From: Streptomyces sp. WAC05374
GTDB lineage: Bacteria; Actinomycetota; Actinomycetes; Streptomycetales; Streptomycetaceae
Assembly: GCF_004353505.1 (NCBI RefSeq)
Contig: NZ_SMNQ01000003.1
Coordinates: 186,001-250,000 of the forward strand
Direction of reading: 5' to 3'
DNA: 64,000 bases
Shown: positions 8,186 to 17,750 of the stretch, piece after piece
Layout: each line of letters starts with the position of its first letter
Numbering within the stretch: position 1 is the first letter of the stretch
Notes under the pieces: model-generated
Databases searched by the model: none
Told to the model about the DNA's origin: nothing
The model's input: only the letters and a program-made list of their open reading frames with translations
Position numbers and translations under genes: made by a program

Positions 8186-8671
8186 ATGAGCGCATCACTC
8201 GCCCACCCGCGTTTCGCCGAGGCCCTGCGCGCACTCGGCCTGCACGACGTCGAGGTCCGCCGGTTCCCCGACGCCACCCGCACCGCCGCCCAGGCCGCCG
8301 CCGCGATCGGCTGCGACCCGTCCGAGATCGTCAAGTCGCTGGTCTTCGCGGCCGACGGGGTGCCGGTCCTGGTCCTCATGGACGGCTCGTCGCGGGTGGA
8401 CGTCGAGCGGGTACGGCGGGAGCTGGGCGCGGGCGCGGTGACGCGGGCGGACGCGGACCTGGTCCGCCGCACCACGGGGTACGCGATCGGCGGCGTACCG
8501 CCGTTCGGCCATGCGACGGCGACCCGGGTGCTGGCCGACCGGGGCCTGCTCGACCACGAGGTGGTGTGGGCGGCCGCGGGGACGCCGCACACGGTCTTCC
8601 CGCTCGACCCCGAGACGCTGATCGCCCACGCGGGCGGCACCCTGGCCGACGTGCGCGAGCGGACGGCGTGA
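8186..8671 (+). CDS. YbaK/EbsC-family aminoacyl-tRNA deacylase-like protein
   Basis: 161-residue cytosolic protein of the YbaK/ProRS-editing-domain family, which hydrolyses mischarged tRNAs such as Cys-tRNA(Pro). Characteristic segments are the early T-A-A-QAAAAIGCDPSEIVKSLVF (about residues 31-50), the LMDGSSRVD strand and the glycine-rich GYAIGGVPPFGH (about 100-111). ATG at 8186 is chosen because homology starts there; GCTAGCGT just upstream (8171-8178) could be a -10 for a near-leaderless transcript. It ends in a four-base overlap with the next gene, so the two are probably translationally coupled. Confidence 0.88.
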   Translation: MSASLAHPRFAEALRALGLHDVEVRRFPDATRTAAQAAAAIGCDPSEIVKSLVFAADGVPVLVLMDGSSRVDVERVRRELGAGAVTRADADLVRRTTGYAIGGVPPFGHATATRVLADRGLLDHEVVWAAAGTPHTVFPLDPETLIAHAGGTLADVRERTA

Positions 8672-9519
8672 CGCCGCTGGTCGCCGCCGCGGTGCTGCTG
8701 GCCGCGGTGACGCACGCCGGCTGGAACGCGATCGCCCACCACATCAAGGACCAGTTGCTGTCCTTCACGCTCATATCCGGCGGCGGTGCGCTGATCGGCG
8801 CGGTGGCGGCCTGCTTCGTCCCGCTGCCGGCGGCGGCCGCCTGGCCGTACCTGCTGCTGTCGGCCGCCCTGCACCTCGGCTACATGGCTCTGCTGATGCG
8901 GTCGTTCAGTCTTGGCGACTTCGGCCAGACGTACCCGATCGCGCGGGGCACGGCCCCGCTGGCCGTCACCGTCCTCGCGGCCGTCTTCGTCCACGAGCTG
9001 CCCGACGGCCGGCAGCTCACCGGTGTCGCGGTCGCCAGCGCGGGACTGATGGGCCTCGCCCTGTGGGGCATCCGGGGCTCCAGGAGCCGTACGCACGGGC
9101 CGGCCATCGTGGCCGCCCTCGCCACGGGCCTGGCGATCGCCGCCTACACGGTCGTCGACGGCGTCGGGGTCCGCGCCTCGGGCACCCCGCTCGGCTACAT
9201 CGCGTGGCTGATGCTGCTCCAGGGCCTCGCGATACCGGCGTACACCTTCCACCGCCGCCGCACCGCGCTCGCCGCCCAGCTCCGCCCGTACGCGGCCCGC
9301 GGCCTGCTCGGCGCGGCGCTCTCCATCTCGGCCTACGCGCTGGTCCTCTGGGCCCAGACCCGCGCGCCCCTCGCGCCGATCGCCGCCCTGCGCGAGTCGT
9401 CCGTCATCGTCGGCGCCGCCATCGGCGCCCTGTTCTTCAAGGAACGCTTCGGCGCCCCGCGCATCGCGGCGGCGGGCGTGATGGTCGTGGGCATCGGACT
9501 GATGCTGCACGTGGGGTGA
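8668..9519 (+). CDS. EamA-family (DMT) transporter
   Basis: 283-residue inner-membrane permease with about ten transmembrane helices in two similar halves, typical of the drug/metabolite transporter superfamily. The second half contains the conserved APIAALRESSVIVGAAIGALFFKE-type segment (about residues 231-254). GTG at 8668 overlaps the stop of the upstream deacylase gene by four bases, which fixes the start and implies coupled expression. The substrate cannot be told from sequence; related proteins export amino acids, metabolites or drugs. Confidence 0.88.
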   Translation: MTPLVAAAVLLAAVTHAGWNAIAHHIKDQLLSFTLISGGGALIGAVAACFVPLPAAAAWPYLLLSAALHLGYMALLMRSFSLGDFGQTYPIARGTAPLAVTVLAAVFVHELPDGRQLTGVAVASAGLMGLALWGIRGSRSRTHGPAIVAALATGLAIAAYTVVDGVGVRASGTPLGYIAWLMLLQGLAIPAYTFHRRRTALAAQLRPYAARGLLGAALSISAYALVLWAQTRAPLAPIAALRESSVIVGAAIGALFFKERFGAPRIAAAGVMVVGIGLMLHVG

Positions 9520-9581
9520 GCCTCCCCGGACCGGGCCGGAGCCACTAGGGTCCGGGTACGAGGCGACGAAGGGGGGCCGTG

Positions 9582-9782
9582 ATGGCCAAGGTGGACATCA
9601 GTCTGGACGCCGAACTGGTGGTGGAGGTGATGGTGCTGGCCGGGGTCGGGTCGCCGCAGGACGCCGTGGAGTTGGTCGTACGGGACTACATCGCGCGCGG
9701 CCACCGCACCGAGGCCCGTACCGAGCTGACGGACCGGGCGCTGCGGGAGGCCGACGTACGGCCGCAGGAGCCGCGGGGCTGA
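9582..9782 (+). CDS. VapB-like solo antitoxin protein
   Basis: 66-residue protein with the VapB/DUF2191 pattern: a short beta strand KVDISLDAELV, then a helix and the DAVELVVRDYIARG segment typical of these ribbon-helix-helix antitoxins. AAGGGGGG lies six bases before ATG at 9582, and TAGGGT at 9546-9551 is a likely -10. No PIN-domain toxin follows: the next gene is an unrelated membrane protein. It may therefore be an orphan DNA-binding regulator rather than half of a toxin-antitoxin pair. Confidence 0.7.
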   Translation: MAKVDISLDAELVVEVMVLAGVGSPQDAVELVVRDYIARGHRTEARTELTDRALREADVRPQEPRG

Positions 9783-9820
9783 CGGGGGTCGGGCGCGCAC
9801 GGAGCGGCTGGGTATTCTGC

Positions 9821-9844
9821 GGTGCCCCCAGAAGCGGGGGCACC
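9821..9844 (+). terminator. Hairpin between the VapB-like gene and the next gene
   Basis: A 9-bp perfect stem (GGTGCCCCC with its complement) and six-base loop lie 24 bp before the next start. A TATTCT hexamer at 9813-9818 could be a promoter just upstream, so the hairpin may be a terminator of the upstream gene or a 5'-leader structure of the downstream one. Confidence 0.5.
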
Positions 9845-9868
9845 CATTCCATATCCAGCGGAGGGCCC

Positions 9869-10294
9869 ATGGCCATCAAGAAGGCGACCATTCAGCAGCA
9901 GGTGGCGGAGGCCCTCGCCCAGGCCAATCCGGCCGACCGGCCGATCGTGACCATCCAGGCCGTCGCCGGACCCAGCGTGTGGCTGATGAGCATGCTGGGG
10001 CTGATCGGGCAGGCGTTCCTGACGTACTACTTCATCACCCTCACCGAGCAGAGCGTCGTCATCCACAAGGCGAGCCGGATGAGCAACCGCCCCCAGGAGA
10101 TCGTGTACGCCCTGCCGCCCGCCCAGGTGGGCGCCATGATCGGCGACGTGCGGCGCAACACCATATGGAGCGCGTTCCACGTGCTGCTGCCCGGGCAGCC
10201 GAAGCCGACCCGGATGAACGTGCACCGCATCTGGCGCGGCGAGATGGACCACCTGCTCGGCCTGCTCACCGGCGCGCAGACGCCCGCGCACTGA
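9869..10294 (+). CDS. Conserved hypothetical membrane-associated protein
   Basis: 141-residue protein of unknown function. It begins with a charged, soluble segment (AIKKATIQQQVAEALAQ), then has one hydrophobic stretch (about residues 37-60, WLMSMLGLIGQAFLTYYFITL), then a basic/mixed region with NRPQEIVYALPPAQVG that looks like the bPH-type domains of small Streptomyces proteins. GGAGGG lies six bases before ATG at 9869. It is convergent with the serine hydrolase gene, only 24 bp away. No specific function can be assigned. Confidence 0.75.
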   Translation: MAIKKATIQQQVAEALAQANPADRPIVTIQAVAGPSVWLMSMLGLIGQAFLTYYFITLTEQSVVIHKASRMSNRPQEIVYALPPAQVGAMIGDVRRNTIWSAFHVLLPGQPKPTRMNVHRIWRGEMDHLLGLLTGAQTPAH

Positions 10295-10318
10295 CCGGCC
10301 CGACCCGTTGGCGGACGC

Positions 10319-11485
10319 CTACGCGACGGCCGACCTGACCGCCCGGACCAGTGCCTGGGCGCGGGGGTCGGCCGTGACGCCCTTGCGCATGCCGTTGGTG
10401 ACGTAGCCGAGCGCGATGCCCGACTCGGGGTCGGCGAAGCCGAGCGAGCCGCCGCGGCCCGGGTGGCCGAAGGAGCCGGGGGCGAGCAGCGGCGACGCCG
10501 GGCCGTGCAGCATGTAGCCGAGGCCGAAGCGGGTGGAGACCACCAGCACCCGGTCGGGGCCGGCGGACTCCTCGGTGCGGGCCATGGCGAGGGTCGCCGG
10601 GGCGAACAGGCGGTGGCCGTCCACGGGACCGAGCGTCGCCGCGTAGAAGCGGGCCAGGGCGCGGGCGGTGGAGACGCCCGCGGACGCGGGGAGTTCGGCG
10701 GCGCGGTACGCCGGGTCGTTCTCGTCCGGCGTGGGGTCGATGGCGCCGAAGGCGCGGCGGGTGAGCGAGGCGGGGTCGGCGTAGGCGTCGGCGACCGAGC
10801 GCTTGGGGCGGAGTTTGAGCGCGCCGCCGGCCGCGGGCTCCTCGACGGGTCCGACGCGGCCCACCCGGTGCGCCTCGTCCGCCGGGAGGCCGATCCACAG
10901 GTCCAGGCCGAGCGGGCGGGCGATCTCCTCGGCGACCCAGCGGCCCAGGGTGCGGCCGGTGACCCGCTGGACGAGGCCGCTGAGCAGGAAGCCGTACGTG
11001 TGCGGGTGGTAGCCGTGGTCGGTTCCCGGCTCCCAGGCGGGGGCCTGGGCGGCGACGGCGTCCGACGCCACGGCGAGGTCGGTGGCCTCGGCCAGGGTCA
11101 GCGGCCGGTCGAGGACGGGGACGCCCGCCTGGTGCGACAGCAGGTGGCGCACCAGCGCCCGCTCCTTGCCCGCCGCCTTGAACTCGGGCCAGTACGTGCC
11201 GACCGGCGCGTCCAGGTCGAGCTGCCCGCGCTGGTGCAGCAGCAGGGGTACGGCGGCGGCGACGCCCTTGGTGGCCGAGCGGACGACCTGGGCGGTGTCC
11301 ACGGCCCACGGTGCCGTGCCGTCGGCGTCCCTGACGCCCGCCCACAGGTCGACGACCTTGCGGCCGTCCCGGTAGACGGCGACGGCCGCGCCCCGCTCGC
11401 CGCGCTGCTGGAAGTTGCGCAGGAACGCGTCCCTGACCGGCTCGAAGCCCGCCTGCACCGTGCCCTGGATGTCCTGGACGTCCAC
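10319..11485 (-). CDS. Beta-lactamase-fold serine hydrolase (EstB-like)
   Basis: 388-residue cytosolic protein of the class C beta-lactamase/family VIII esterase group. The SxxK catalytic pair is SATK at about residues 70-73, and the second motif is YHPHTYG near 158-164, as in EstB-type esterases where the tyrosine acts as base. The third motif region is HPGRGGS near 339-345. No signal peptide is visible, unlike true beta-lactamases. The start is GTG at 11485 with GAGGAG upstream. Likely activity is ester hydrolysis; the substrate is unknown. Confidence 0.88.
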   Translation of the reverse strand: MDVQDIQGTVQAGFEPVRDAFLRNFQQRGERGAAVAVYRDGRKVVDLWAGVRDADGTAPWAVDTAQVVRSATKGVAAAVPLLLHQRGQLDLDAPVGTYWPEFKAAGKERALVRHLLSHQAGVPVLDRPLTLAEATDLAVASDAVAAQAPAWEPGTDHGYHPHTYGFLLSGLVQRVTGRTLGRWVAEEIARPLGLDLWIGLPADEAHRVGRVGPVEEPAAGGALKLRPKRSVADAYADPASLTRRAFGAIDPTPDENDPAYRAAELPASAGVSTARALARFYAATLGPVDGHRLFAPATLAMARTEESAGPDRVLVVSTRFGLGYMLHGPASPLLAPGSFGHPGRGGSLGFADPESGIALGYVTNGMRKGVTADPRAQALVRAVRSAVA

Positions 11486-11532
11486 GCCCCCACGCTCCTC
11501 TCCCGCGATCGTTCACCCCATGGTGCAACGCG

Positions 11533-12302
<770 letters not shown>

Positions 12303-12306
<4 letters not shown>

Positions 12307-13064
12307 AGCGTCCATCCCAGCAGACAGATGACGAGGGCGGTGAGGGGGAGGGCGGCGGCCGCGTACCACTGCCCGGGGCGGGCGGTGACCTCGTCGATCA
12401 CCGGCATGGTGCCCGTGTAGCCGCGGCTGACCATCGCCAGGTGGACGCGCTCGCCGCGCTCGTAGGAGCGGATGAACAGCGCACCCGCCGACTTCGCGAG
12501 GACGCCCCAGTGCCGTACGCCCTTCGCCTCGAAGCCGCGTGAGCGCCGGGCGACGGACATGCGCCGCATCTCGTCGGTGATGACGTCGCCGTACCGGATC
12601 ATGAAGGAGGCGATCTGGACGAGGAGGGGCGGCAGCCTCAGCCGTTGCAGGCCCAGCAGCAGGGCGCGCAGCTCGGTGGTGGCGGCGAGCAGTACGGAGG
12701 CGGCGACGCCCAGGGTGCCCTTGGCGAGGACGTTCCAGGCGTCCCACAGGCCGGGCTCCGAGACGGAGAGGCCGAGCAGCCGGATCTGCTCGCCGGGCAC
12801 GACGAACGGCATGAGGAACGCGAACGCGACGAACGGCACCTCGATCACCAGGCGCCGCAGCACGAACCCCGCCGGTACGCGGGCCGCCGCCGCGACCGCC
12901 GCCAGTAGCACGGCGTACGCGGCGAAGGCCCAGACCGCCTCGCGGGGCGTGGAGACGACGACCAGGACGAAGCAGAAGACGGCCGCGAGCTTGCAGTGCG
13001 GCGGCAGCCGGTGCACGGGCGAGTGGCCGTGCCGGTAGAGCCGGTGGGCGTGTCCGGCGCCCAC
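12303..13064 (-). CDS. cbiQ: ECF transporter transmembrane component CbiQ
   Basis: 253-residue membrane protein that couples the ATPase to the substrate-binding component. It has about five hydrophobic segments and the two Ala-Arg-Gly-type coupling motifs of ECF T-components, seen as ARRSRGFEA (about residues 174-182) and the later SRGYTG near 216-221. GTG at 13064 lies one base from the cbiM stop, so translation is coupled on both sides. Cobalt and nickel family members are not separable from this subunit. Confidence 0.92.
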
Positions 13065-13065
13065 G

Positions 13066-14100
13066 TCAGACGGTTTCCCGGGTGCGGTCGTCGCGGCGGC
13101 GGCGTACCGCCCGGAACACGCCCGTGCCGACCAGGACGGTCCCGGCGACGCCGATGGTGCCCGCCAGCCCCCCGGACAGGCGGGCGTCCGTGAGGCCGCT
13201 GACGCCGTAGTCGGCGAGCGGCGAACCGGCGGCGGCGTGCTCCTCCGCCCCCTTGTCGAAGCCCTGGTCGGCGGCGACCTTCTCCAGGCCGTCGGGGCTG
13301 GCGGAGGCGTAGAAGGAGACGAATCCGGCCAGGACGAGGGAGGCGGCCAGGCCGGTGATCCACACCTTCCCGGTGGAGCGGGCGGCCACCGGTTCCACGG
13401 GCGCGGGTGCCACGTCGACCAGCTCGCCGCCCACCCGCAGCTTCAGCGGCGCGGTCAGGCCGCGCGCCCCGTACACCAGGTCGGGCCGTACGGCCAGGAC
13501 GGCGCCGACGGTCGCGGTGGTGATCAGCGCCTCGCCGACGCCGATCAGGGTGTGCACGCCGACCATGGCGGTGAGGACCTTGCCGACGGGTACGTCGGTG
13601 GTGCCGCCGACGGCGTAGAGGGCCGTGAAACCGGCCGCCGAGGCGGGCACCGACATCAGCGAGGCGACGAACGTCGCGGCGGTCACCGACCGGCGGGTGC
13701 GCGGCAGGACCCGCACCAGGCCGCGGAAGATCCCGTACGCGACGAGCACGGTGACCGTGCCCATCACGGTGATGTTGACGCCGAGCGCGGTGAGGCCGCC
13801 GTCCGCGAACAGGACGCCCTGCATCAGCAGGACCACCGCGAGGCACAGCACCCCCGTGTGGGGCCCGACGAGTATCGCGGCCAGCGCACCGCCCAGCAGG
13901 TGCCCGCTGGTTCCGGCCGCGACGGGGAAGTTCAGCATCTGCACGGCGAAGATGAAGGCGGCGACCAGCCCGGCGAGCGGCGCGGTCCTCTCCTGGAGCT
14001 CCTGGCGGGCCCCGCGCAGGCCGACCGCGACGGCGCCGGCGGCGACGAGACCGGCGGCCGCGGAGACCGGCGCGTTGATGAATCCGTCGGGGACATGCAT
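13066..14100 (-). CDS. cbiM: CbiM-CbiN/NikMN fusion, metal-binding ECF subunit
   Basis: 344-residue substrate-binding component. It opens with MHVPDGFIN, whose N-terminal Met-His supplies metal ligands in CbiM/NikM, so ATG at 14100 is firmly the start. The CbiM membrane domain (about residues 1-215) contains HLLGG and GVNITVMGT. A linker leads to a C-terminal CbiN/NikN-like part (about 246-335) with PDGLEKVA and PLADYGV between two membrane helices. The Nur-box-like site upstream suggests nickel is the physiological substrate. No cobalamin riboswitch is evident in the 160-bp leader. Confidence 0.9.
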   Translation of the reverse strand: MHVPDGFINAPVSAAAGLVAAGAVAVGLRGARQELQERTAPLAGLVAAFIFAVQMLNFPVAAGTSGHLLGGALAAILVGPHTGVLCLAVVLLMQGVLFADGGLTALGVNITVMGTVTVLVAYGIFRGLVRVLPRTRRSVTAATFVASLMSVPASAAGFTALYAVGGTTDVPVGKVLTAMVGVHTLIGVGEALITTATVGAVLAVRPDLVYGARGLTAPLKLRVGGELVDVAPAPVEPVAARSTGKVWITGLAASLVLAGFVSFYASASPDGLEKVAADQGFDKGAEEHAAAGSPLADYGVSGLTDARLSGGLAGTIGVAGTVLVGTGVFRAVRRRRDDRTRETV

Positions 14101-14153
14101 GCGGGGACCGCTTTCGGACAGGCGGACAGGAACGGGTTCGATGATGGGTCCTC

Positions 14154-14170
14154 TTGCGAACGACTTGCAA
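14154..14170 (-). promoter_or_regulatory. Nur-box-like operator upstream of the ECF transporter
   Basis: TTGCGA-N5-TTGCAA matches the Streptomyces Nur (nickel uptake regulator) box tTGCaa-N5-ttGCAA at 11 of 12 defined positions. It sits inside a perfect 7-bp inverted repeat (14151-14157 with 14167-14173) about 55 bp before the cbiM start. It would let nickel-loaded Nur repress the transporter. Confidence 0.65.
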
Positions 14171-14260
14171 GAGCGTCCACATCACGAAAAGGGGGGCGGG
14201 CACACCCCGCGGAATGGTGGGACATTAGAGACAAATGAGGCGAGTGTGAGGAGCCGGCCG

Positions 14261-14611
14261 ATGTACCCCGCTGAGGAAGGCGTCGTAGTCCACACCAAGG
14301 CCCTGATCGTGACCGACGGCCCGCTCTCCCGCCCCGTCCCCGTCGCGATCCGCCACGACCCGGCCGATTCCGGGCCCCTCGTGCGGCTGTGCTTCCCGGG
14401 CGGCACCGAGTGGAGCTTCCCGCGCTCGCTGCTGGAGAAGGGCCTGCGCGTCCCCGCCCGGGACGGCGACATCGGCGTGTGGCCGTGCGGCCGCGTGCAG
14501 ACGATCGTGGAGTTCCACGCGCCGGAGGGCGTGGCGGTGGTGCAGTTCGACTCCTCGGCGCTGCTGCGCTTCCTCCGCCGCACGTACACCGCCACCACGG
14601 TCACGGGGTGA
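14261..14611 (+). CDS. SsgA-like (SALP) sporulation/cell division regulator
   Basis: 116-residue protein of the SsgA-like family found in morphologically complex actinobacteria, whose members steer FtsZ placement, septation and spore-wall steps. Family hallmarks are PVPVAIRHDP, WSFPRSLLEKGL (about residues 49-60), GDIGVWPCG and the end FDSSALLRFLRRTY. GAGGAG lies eight bases before ATG at 14261. It is shorter than SsgA/SsgB (about 136 residues) because the C-terminal tail is reduced. Which SALP subtype it is cannot be told here. Confidence 0.9.
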   Translation: MYPAEEGVVVHTKALIVTDGPLSRPVPVAIRHDPADSGPLVRLCFPGGTEWSFPRSLLEKGLRVPARDGDIGVWPCGRVQTIVEFHAPEGVAVVQFDSSALLRFLRRTYTATTVTG

Positions 14612-14721
14612 CGGCCGCGCCGGGCGCGCGGGGTGCGCGACCGGCGCGGCCGTGACGTGCGGGCGCCCGGGCCGCCGTCCCCACCGCGGTCCCGGGCGCG
14701 CCGGGCCGGTGCCCGGCCCGG

Positions 14722-14756
14722 CCGGGGCGGCCGCTCCGCTCGGACGGCCGCCCCGG
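14722..14756. terminator. Bidirectional terminator
   Basis: A 12-bp perfect GC stem (14722-14733 with 14745-14756) with an 11-base loop lies between the convergent SALP and mmpL genes. Confidence 0.75.
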
Positions 14757-14764
14757 GGTTCGTC

Positions 14765-16936
14765 TCAGACGCGTACGAGCTCCCGCTCGCCGTCCTCGGG
14801 CGCCTCGGCGCCCAGGTCCTTGCGCAGGCCCTCGCCCTCGACGTCCACGTTGGGCAGGGCGCGGTCCAGCCAGCGCGGCAGCCACCAGGCCTTGCGGCCC
14901 AGCAGGGCGAGCACCGCCGGGACGATCGCCATGCGGACCACGAAGGCGTCGAAGACGACGGCGACCGCGAGGCCGAAGCCGATCATCTTGACCATCTGCT
15001 CGCTGGAGCCGATGAAGCCCGCGAAGACCGCGATCATGATGACGGCGGCGGCCGTGACGACCCGCGCCCCGTGCCGGAAGCCGGTCACGATCGCCTCGCC
15101 GGGCCGTTCCCCGTGGACGTACGCCTCACGCATCCGGGTGACGAGGAAGACCTCGTAGTCCATCGCCAGGCCGAAGACGACGCCCACCATGAAGATCGGC
15201 ATCATGCTCATGATCGGGCCGGTCTGCTCGACGCCGAAGAGCGAGCCCAGCCAGCCCCACTGGAAGACGGCCACGACCGCGCCGAGGGCGGCGACCACCG
15301 ACAGCAGGAAGCCGAGCGCGGCCTTCAGCGGCACCAGCACCGACCGGAAGACGACCATCAGCAGCAGGAAGGCGAGGCCGACGACGAGCGCCAGGTAGGG
15401 CAGCAGCGCGTCGTTCATCTTCTGCGAGAAGTCGATGTTCATCGCGGTGGCGCCGGTGACCAGCACGTCGTCACCGGTGGTGTCCCGGATCGAGTGGACC
15501 AGGTTCTCCGTCTCCACGGAGGAGGGCCGGTCCTTCGGCACGACGGTGATGATCGAGGTGTCGCCGGCCTTGTTGGGCGTGGCCGGGGTGACGGCCGCGA
15601 CCCCGTCGAGGCCCTTGATCTCGGTGACGGTACGGTCCGCGGCGGCCTTGTCGCCGTCGACGACGACCATCAGCGGGCCGTTGGAGCCGGGCCCGAAGCC
15701 GTCCGAGAGCAGGTCGTAGGCGCGGCGCTGGGTGGTGGAGGTGGGCTGGGCGCCGTCGTCGGGCAGGCCCATCTCCAGCGACGCGGCCGGTACGGCGACG
15801 GCGCCGAGGCCGATGACGCCGACGAGCAGCACGGCGACGGGGCGGCGCAGCACGAAGCGGGCCCAGCGGGTGCCCATGTTGGGCTTGGCGTCCGCGGCCG
15901 CCGGCTCCGGGTTCTTGCGGGCCTTGCGGCCGACGACGCGCCCGCCCGCGTAACCGAGCAGCGCGGGGATGAGCGTGAGGGCGATGAGGACGGCGATCAG
16001 CACCGTGCCGGCCGCCGCGAAGCCCATCTTGGACAGCATCGGGATGTTGACCACGGCGAGGCCGACCAGGGCGATGACCACGGTGAGCCCGGCGAAGACA
16101 ACGGCGGAACCGGCCGTGCCGACGGCCCGTCCGGCCGCTTCCTCCCGCTCGCGGCCCTCGGCCAGCTCGGCGCGGTAGCGGGAGACGATGAACAGCGCGT
16201 AGTCGATGCCGACCGCGAGGCCGATCATCATCGCCAGGGTGGAGGTGGTGGACCCGAGGTCGAGGGCGGAGGCCAGCGCGGTGATGGTGGAGACGCCGAT
16301 GCCGACACCGATGATCGCGGTGAGCAGCGGCAGCCCGGCCGCCACCAGGGACCCGAAGGTGATGACGAGGACGATCCCCGCGACGATCACACCGATGATC
16401 TCGCCGGCCCCGGTCTCGGGGACGGTCTGGAGCGCGTCGCCGCCGATCTCGACGGTGAGCCCGCCGGCCCGGGCCTCCTGGCCGGTCTCCTTCAGCGCCT
16501 CGCGCGTCGCGTCGGTCAGCTCCATGCCGCTGACCTTGTAGGACACCTGTATGTAGGCGGTGGAGCCGTCCCGAGAGACCGCCTGGACGGTGTACGGGTC
16601 GGTGACGTTCACGACCTGGTCGGAGCCGCTCCTGAGCTCGCCGACCGCCTTGCCGACCGTGGCCCGGTGGGCCGGGTCGGTCATCTTCTGCCCGTCGGGG
16701 GCCTTGAAGACGACGCGGGCGGTGGCGCCGTCGGCACCGGCGGCCGGGAAGCGCTCTTCGAGCAGGTCGAAGGCCTTCTGGGCCTCCGTACCCGGCATCG
16801 AGAAGGAACTGGAGGTCGCGGCGGGCGCCGAGGCGGCGCCGAAGCCGGCGAGCGCGAGCAGCGCGATCCATATGAGGGCGACGGCATGGCGGCGCCGGAA
16901 GGCTGACCTGCCGAGTCGGTAGAGGAACGTGGCCAC
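14765..16936 (-). CDS. MMPL-family RND transporter
   Basis: 723-residue export pump of the MmpL branch of the RND superfamily. It has two repeats of one helix, a periplasmic-type loop and five helices. Each repeat carries the family signature of the proton relay: GLAVGIDYALFIVSRYRAEL (about residues 198-217) and GLAMDYEVFLVTRMREAY. In this family the Asp-Tyr pair serves proton coupling. Substrates of homologues are lipids, siderophores or drugs. It follows tetR on the same strand after 99 bp and is probably controlled by that repressor. Confidence 0.92.
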   Translation of the reverse strand: MATFLYRLGRSAFRRRHAVALIWIALLALAGFGAASAPAATSSSFSMPGTEAQKAFDLLEERFPAAGADGATARVVFKAPDGQKMTDPAHRATVGKAVGELRSGSDQVVNVTDPYTVQAVSRDGSTAYIQVSYKVSGMELTDATREALKETGQEARAGGLTVEIGGDALQTVPETGAGEIIGVIVAGIVLVITFGSLVAAGLPLLTAIIGVGIGVSTITALASALDLGSTTSTLAMMIGLAVGIDYALFIVSRYRAELAEGREREEAAGRAVGTAGSAVVFAGLTVVIALVGLAVVNIPMLSKMGFAAAGTVLIAVLIALTLIPALLGYAGGRVVGRKARKNPEPAAADAKPNMGTRWARFVLRRPVAVLLVGVIGLGAVAVPAASLEMGLPDDGAQPTSTTQRRAYDLLSDGFGPGSNGPLMVVVDGDKAAADRTVTEIKGLDGVAAVTPATPNKAGDTSIITVVPKDRPSSVETENLVHSIRDTTGDDVLVTGATAMNIDFSQKMNDALLPYLALVVGLAFLLLMVVFRSVLVPLKAALGFLLSVVAALGAVVAVFQWGWLGSLFGVEQTGPIMSMMPIFMVGVVFGLAMDYEVFLVTRMREAYVHGERPGEAIVTGFRHGARVVTAAAVIMIAVFAGFIGSSEQMVKMIGFGLAVAVVFDAFVVRMAIVPAVLALLGRKAWWLPRWLDRALPNVDVEGEGLRKDLGAEAPEDGERELVRV

Positions 16937-17035
16937 GGGGGCGTCTCCCGGTGATGGGTGGACAACAGGACATGGGGAGCCGGCCCGACAGCGTGAGCGG
17001 TACGTGTCAGGTGGTGCGGGTGGTGCGTGGGTGCG

Positions 17036-17608
17036 TCAGACGCCCAGGGCGGGGAGGACCACGGCGTCGACGTAGGCGGTGAGGAAGGACTGGTCGACCG
17101 GCCGGTCCTCGACGAGGGGCCGGGCGACGAAGGCGCCGATGAACATGTGCGGGACGAGCTTGAGCGCCGGATTGTCCACGGCGACCTCGCCGCGCCGCAC
17201 GGCACGGCCCAGCACCTCGTCGAGCCCGGTCATCTCGGGCTCGACGAGCAGGTCGCGCAGCGCCTGGAGCAGGTCGGGGTTGTCGTGGACGGCGTGGACG
17301 AGACCCCGCATCAGCGCGGAGTCCTTCTCCATCTGGCAGTCGTCGGAACGCGCCAGCATCTCGTGGAAGTCGCCGCGCAGCGAGCCGGTGTCGATCTCGG
17401 CGATGTTGACCGGCTTGTTGTGCCGCAGGGCGTGGGCCACCAGCTCGGGCTTGCTCCCCCACTGGCGGTAGAGGGTGGCCTTGCTGGAGTGGGTGCGGGC
17501 GGCGACGGCGTCCATGGTGAGGGCGTCATAGCCGACGTCGCGCAGCAGGTCGAGGACGGCCTCGTACAGCTCCGCCTCGCGCTCCGGGGTGAGCCTTCCG
17601 CGTGCCAT
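17036..17608 (-). CDS. TetR-family repressor of the MMPL pump
   Basis: 190-residue regulator. The N-terminal helix-turn-helix is ALTMDAVAARTHSSKATLYRQWGSK-type (about residues 29-53), and the rest is a ligand-binding/dimerisation domain. ATG at 17608 is chosen because homology starts MARGRLTPEREA. Two identical-pattern 15-bp palindromes lie just upstream, one 20 bp from its start, which points to autoregulation. It precedes mmpL in the same direction, as usual for TetR-controlled efflux pumps. Confidence 0.92.
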   Translation of the reverse strand: MARGRLTPEREAELYEAVLDLLRDVGYDALTMDAVAARTHSSKATLYRQWGSKPELVAHALRHNKPVNIAEIDTGSLRGDFHEMLARSDDCQMEKDSALMRGLVHAVHDNPDLLQALRDLLVEPEMTGLDEVLGRAVRRGEVAVDNPALKLVPHMFIGAFVARPLVEDRPVDQSFLTAYVDAVVLPALGV

Positions 17609-17628
17609 GTCGTCGACCTCCCATCGAG

Positions 17629-17643
17629 ACGAAACCGTTTCGT
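17629..17643. promoter_or_regulatory. TetR operator, copy 1
   Basis: ACGAAACCGTTTCGT is a palindrome about a central C, 20 bp upstream of the tetR start. A matching copy lies at 17676-17690. Confidence 0.7.
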
Positions 17644-17675
17644 ACACCCCGAGGGTACGGCAGGGCCTCAACGAA

Positions 17676-17690
17676 ACGAAACGGTTTCGT
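17676..17690. promoter_or_regulatory. TetR operator, copy 2
   Basis: ACGAAACGGTTTCGT, the same dyad as copy 1 with the complementary central base, centred 47 bp away and 60 bp before the divergent tricorn start. The two sites could let one repressor control both directions. Confidence 0.7.
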
Positions 17691-17750
17691 ACGTGGGCTG
17701 GGTCACGTGTACGGGTTGCCGGGCCCCCTGAGCGCGGAAAGCATGGCTGT

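Noticed and set aside
9582..10294. VapB-VapC toxin-antitoxin pair
   Set aside because: The downstream protein has a hydrophobic segment and no PIN-domain acidic residues, and a hairpin separates the genes.
14101..14260. Cobalamin riboswitch upstream of cbiM
   Set aside because: The space is only about 160 bp, no B12-box-like sequence is seen, and a Nur-box-like dyad is present instead.
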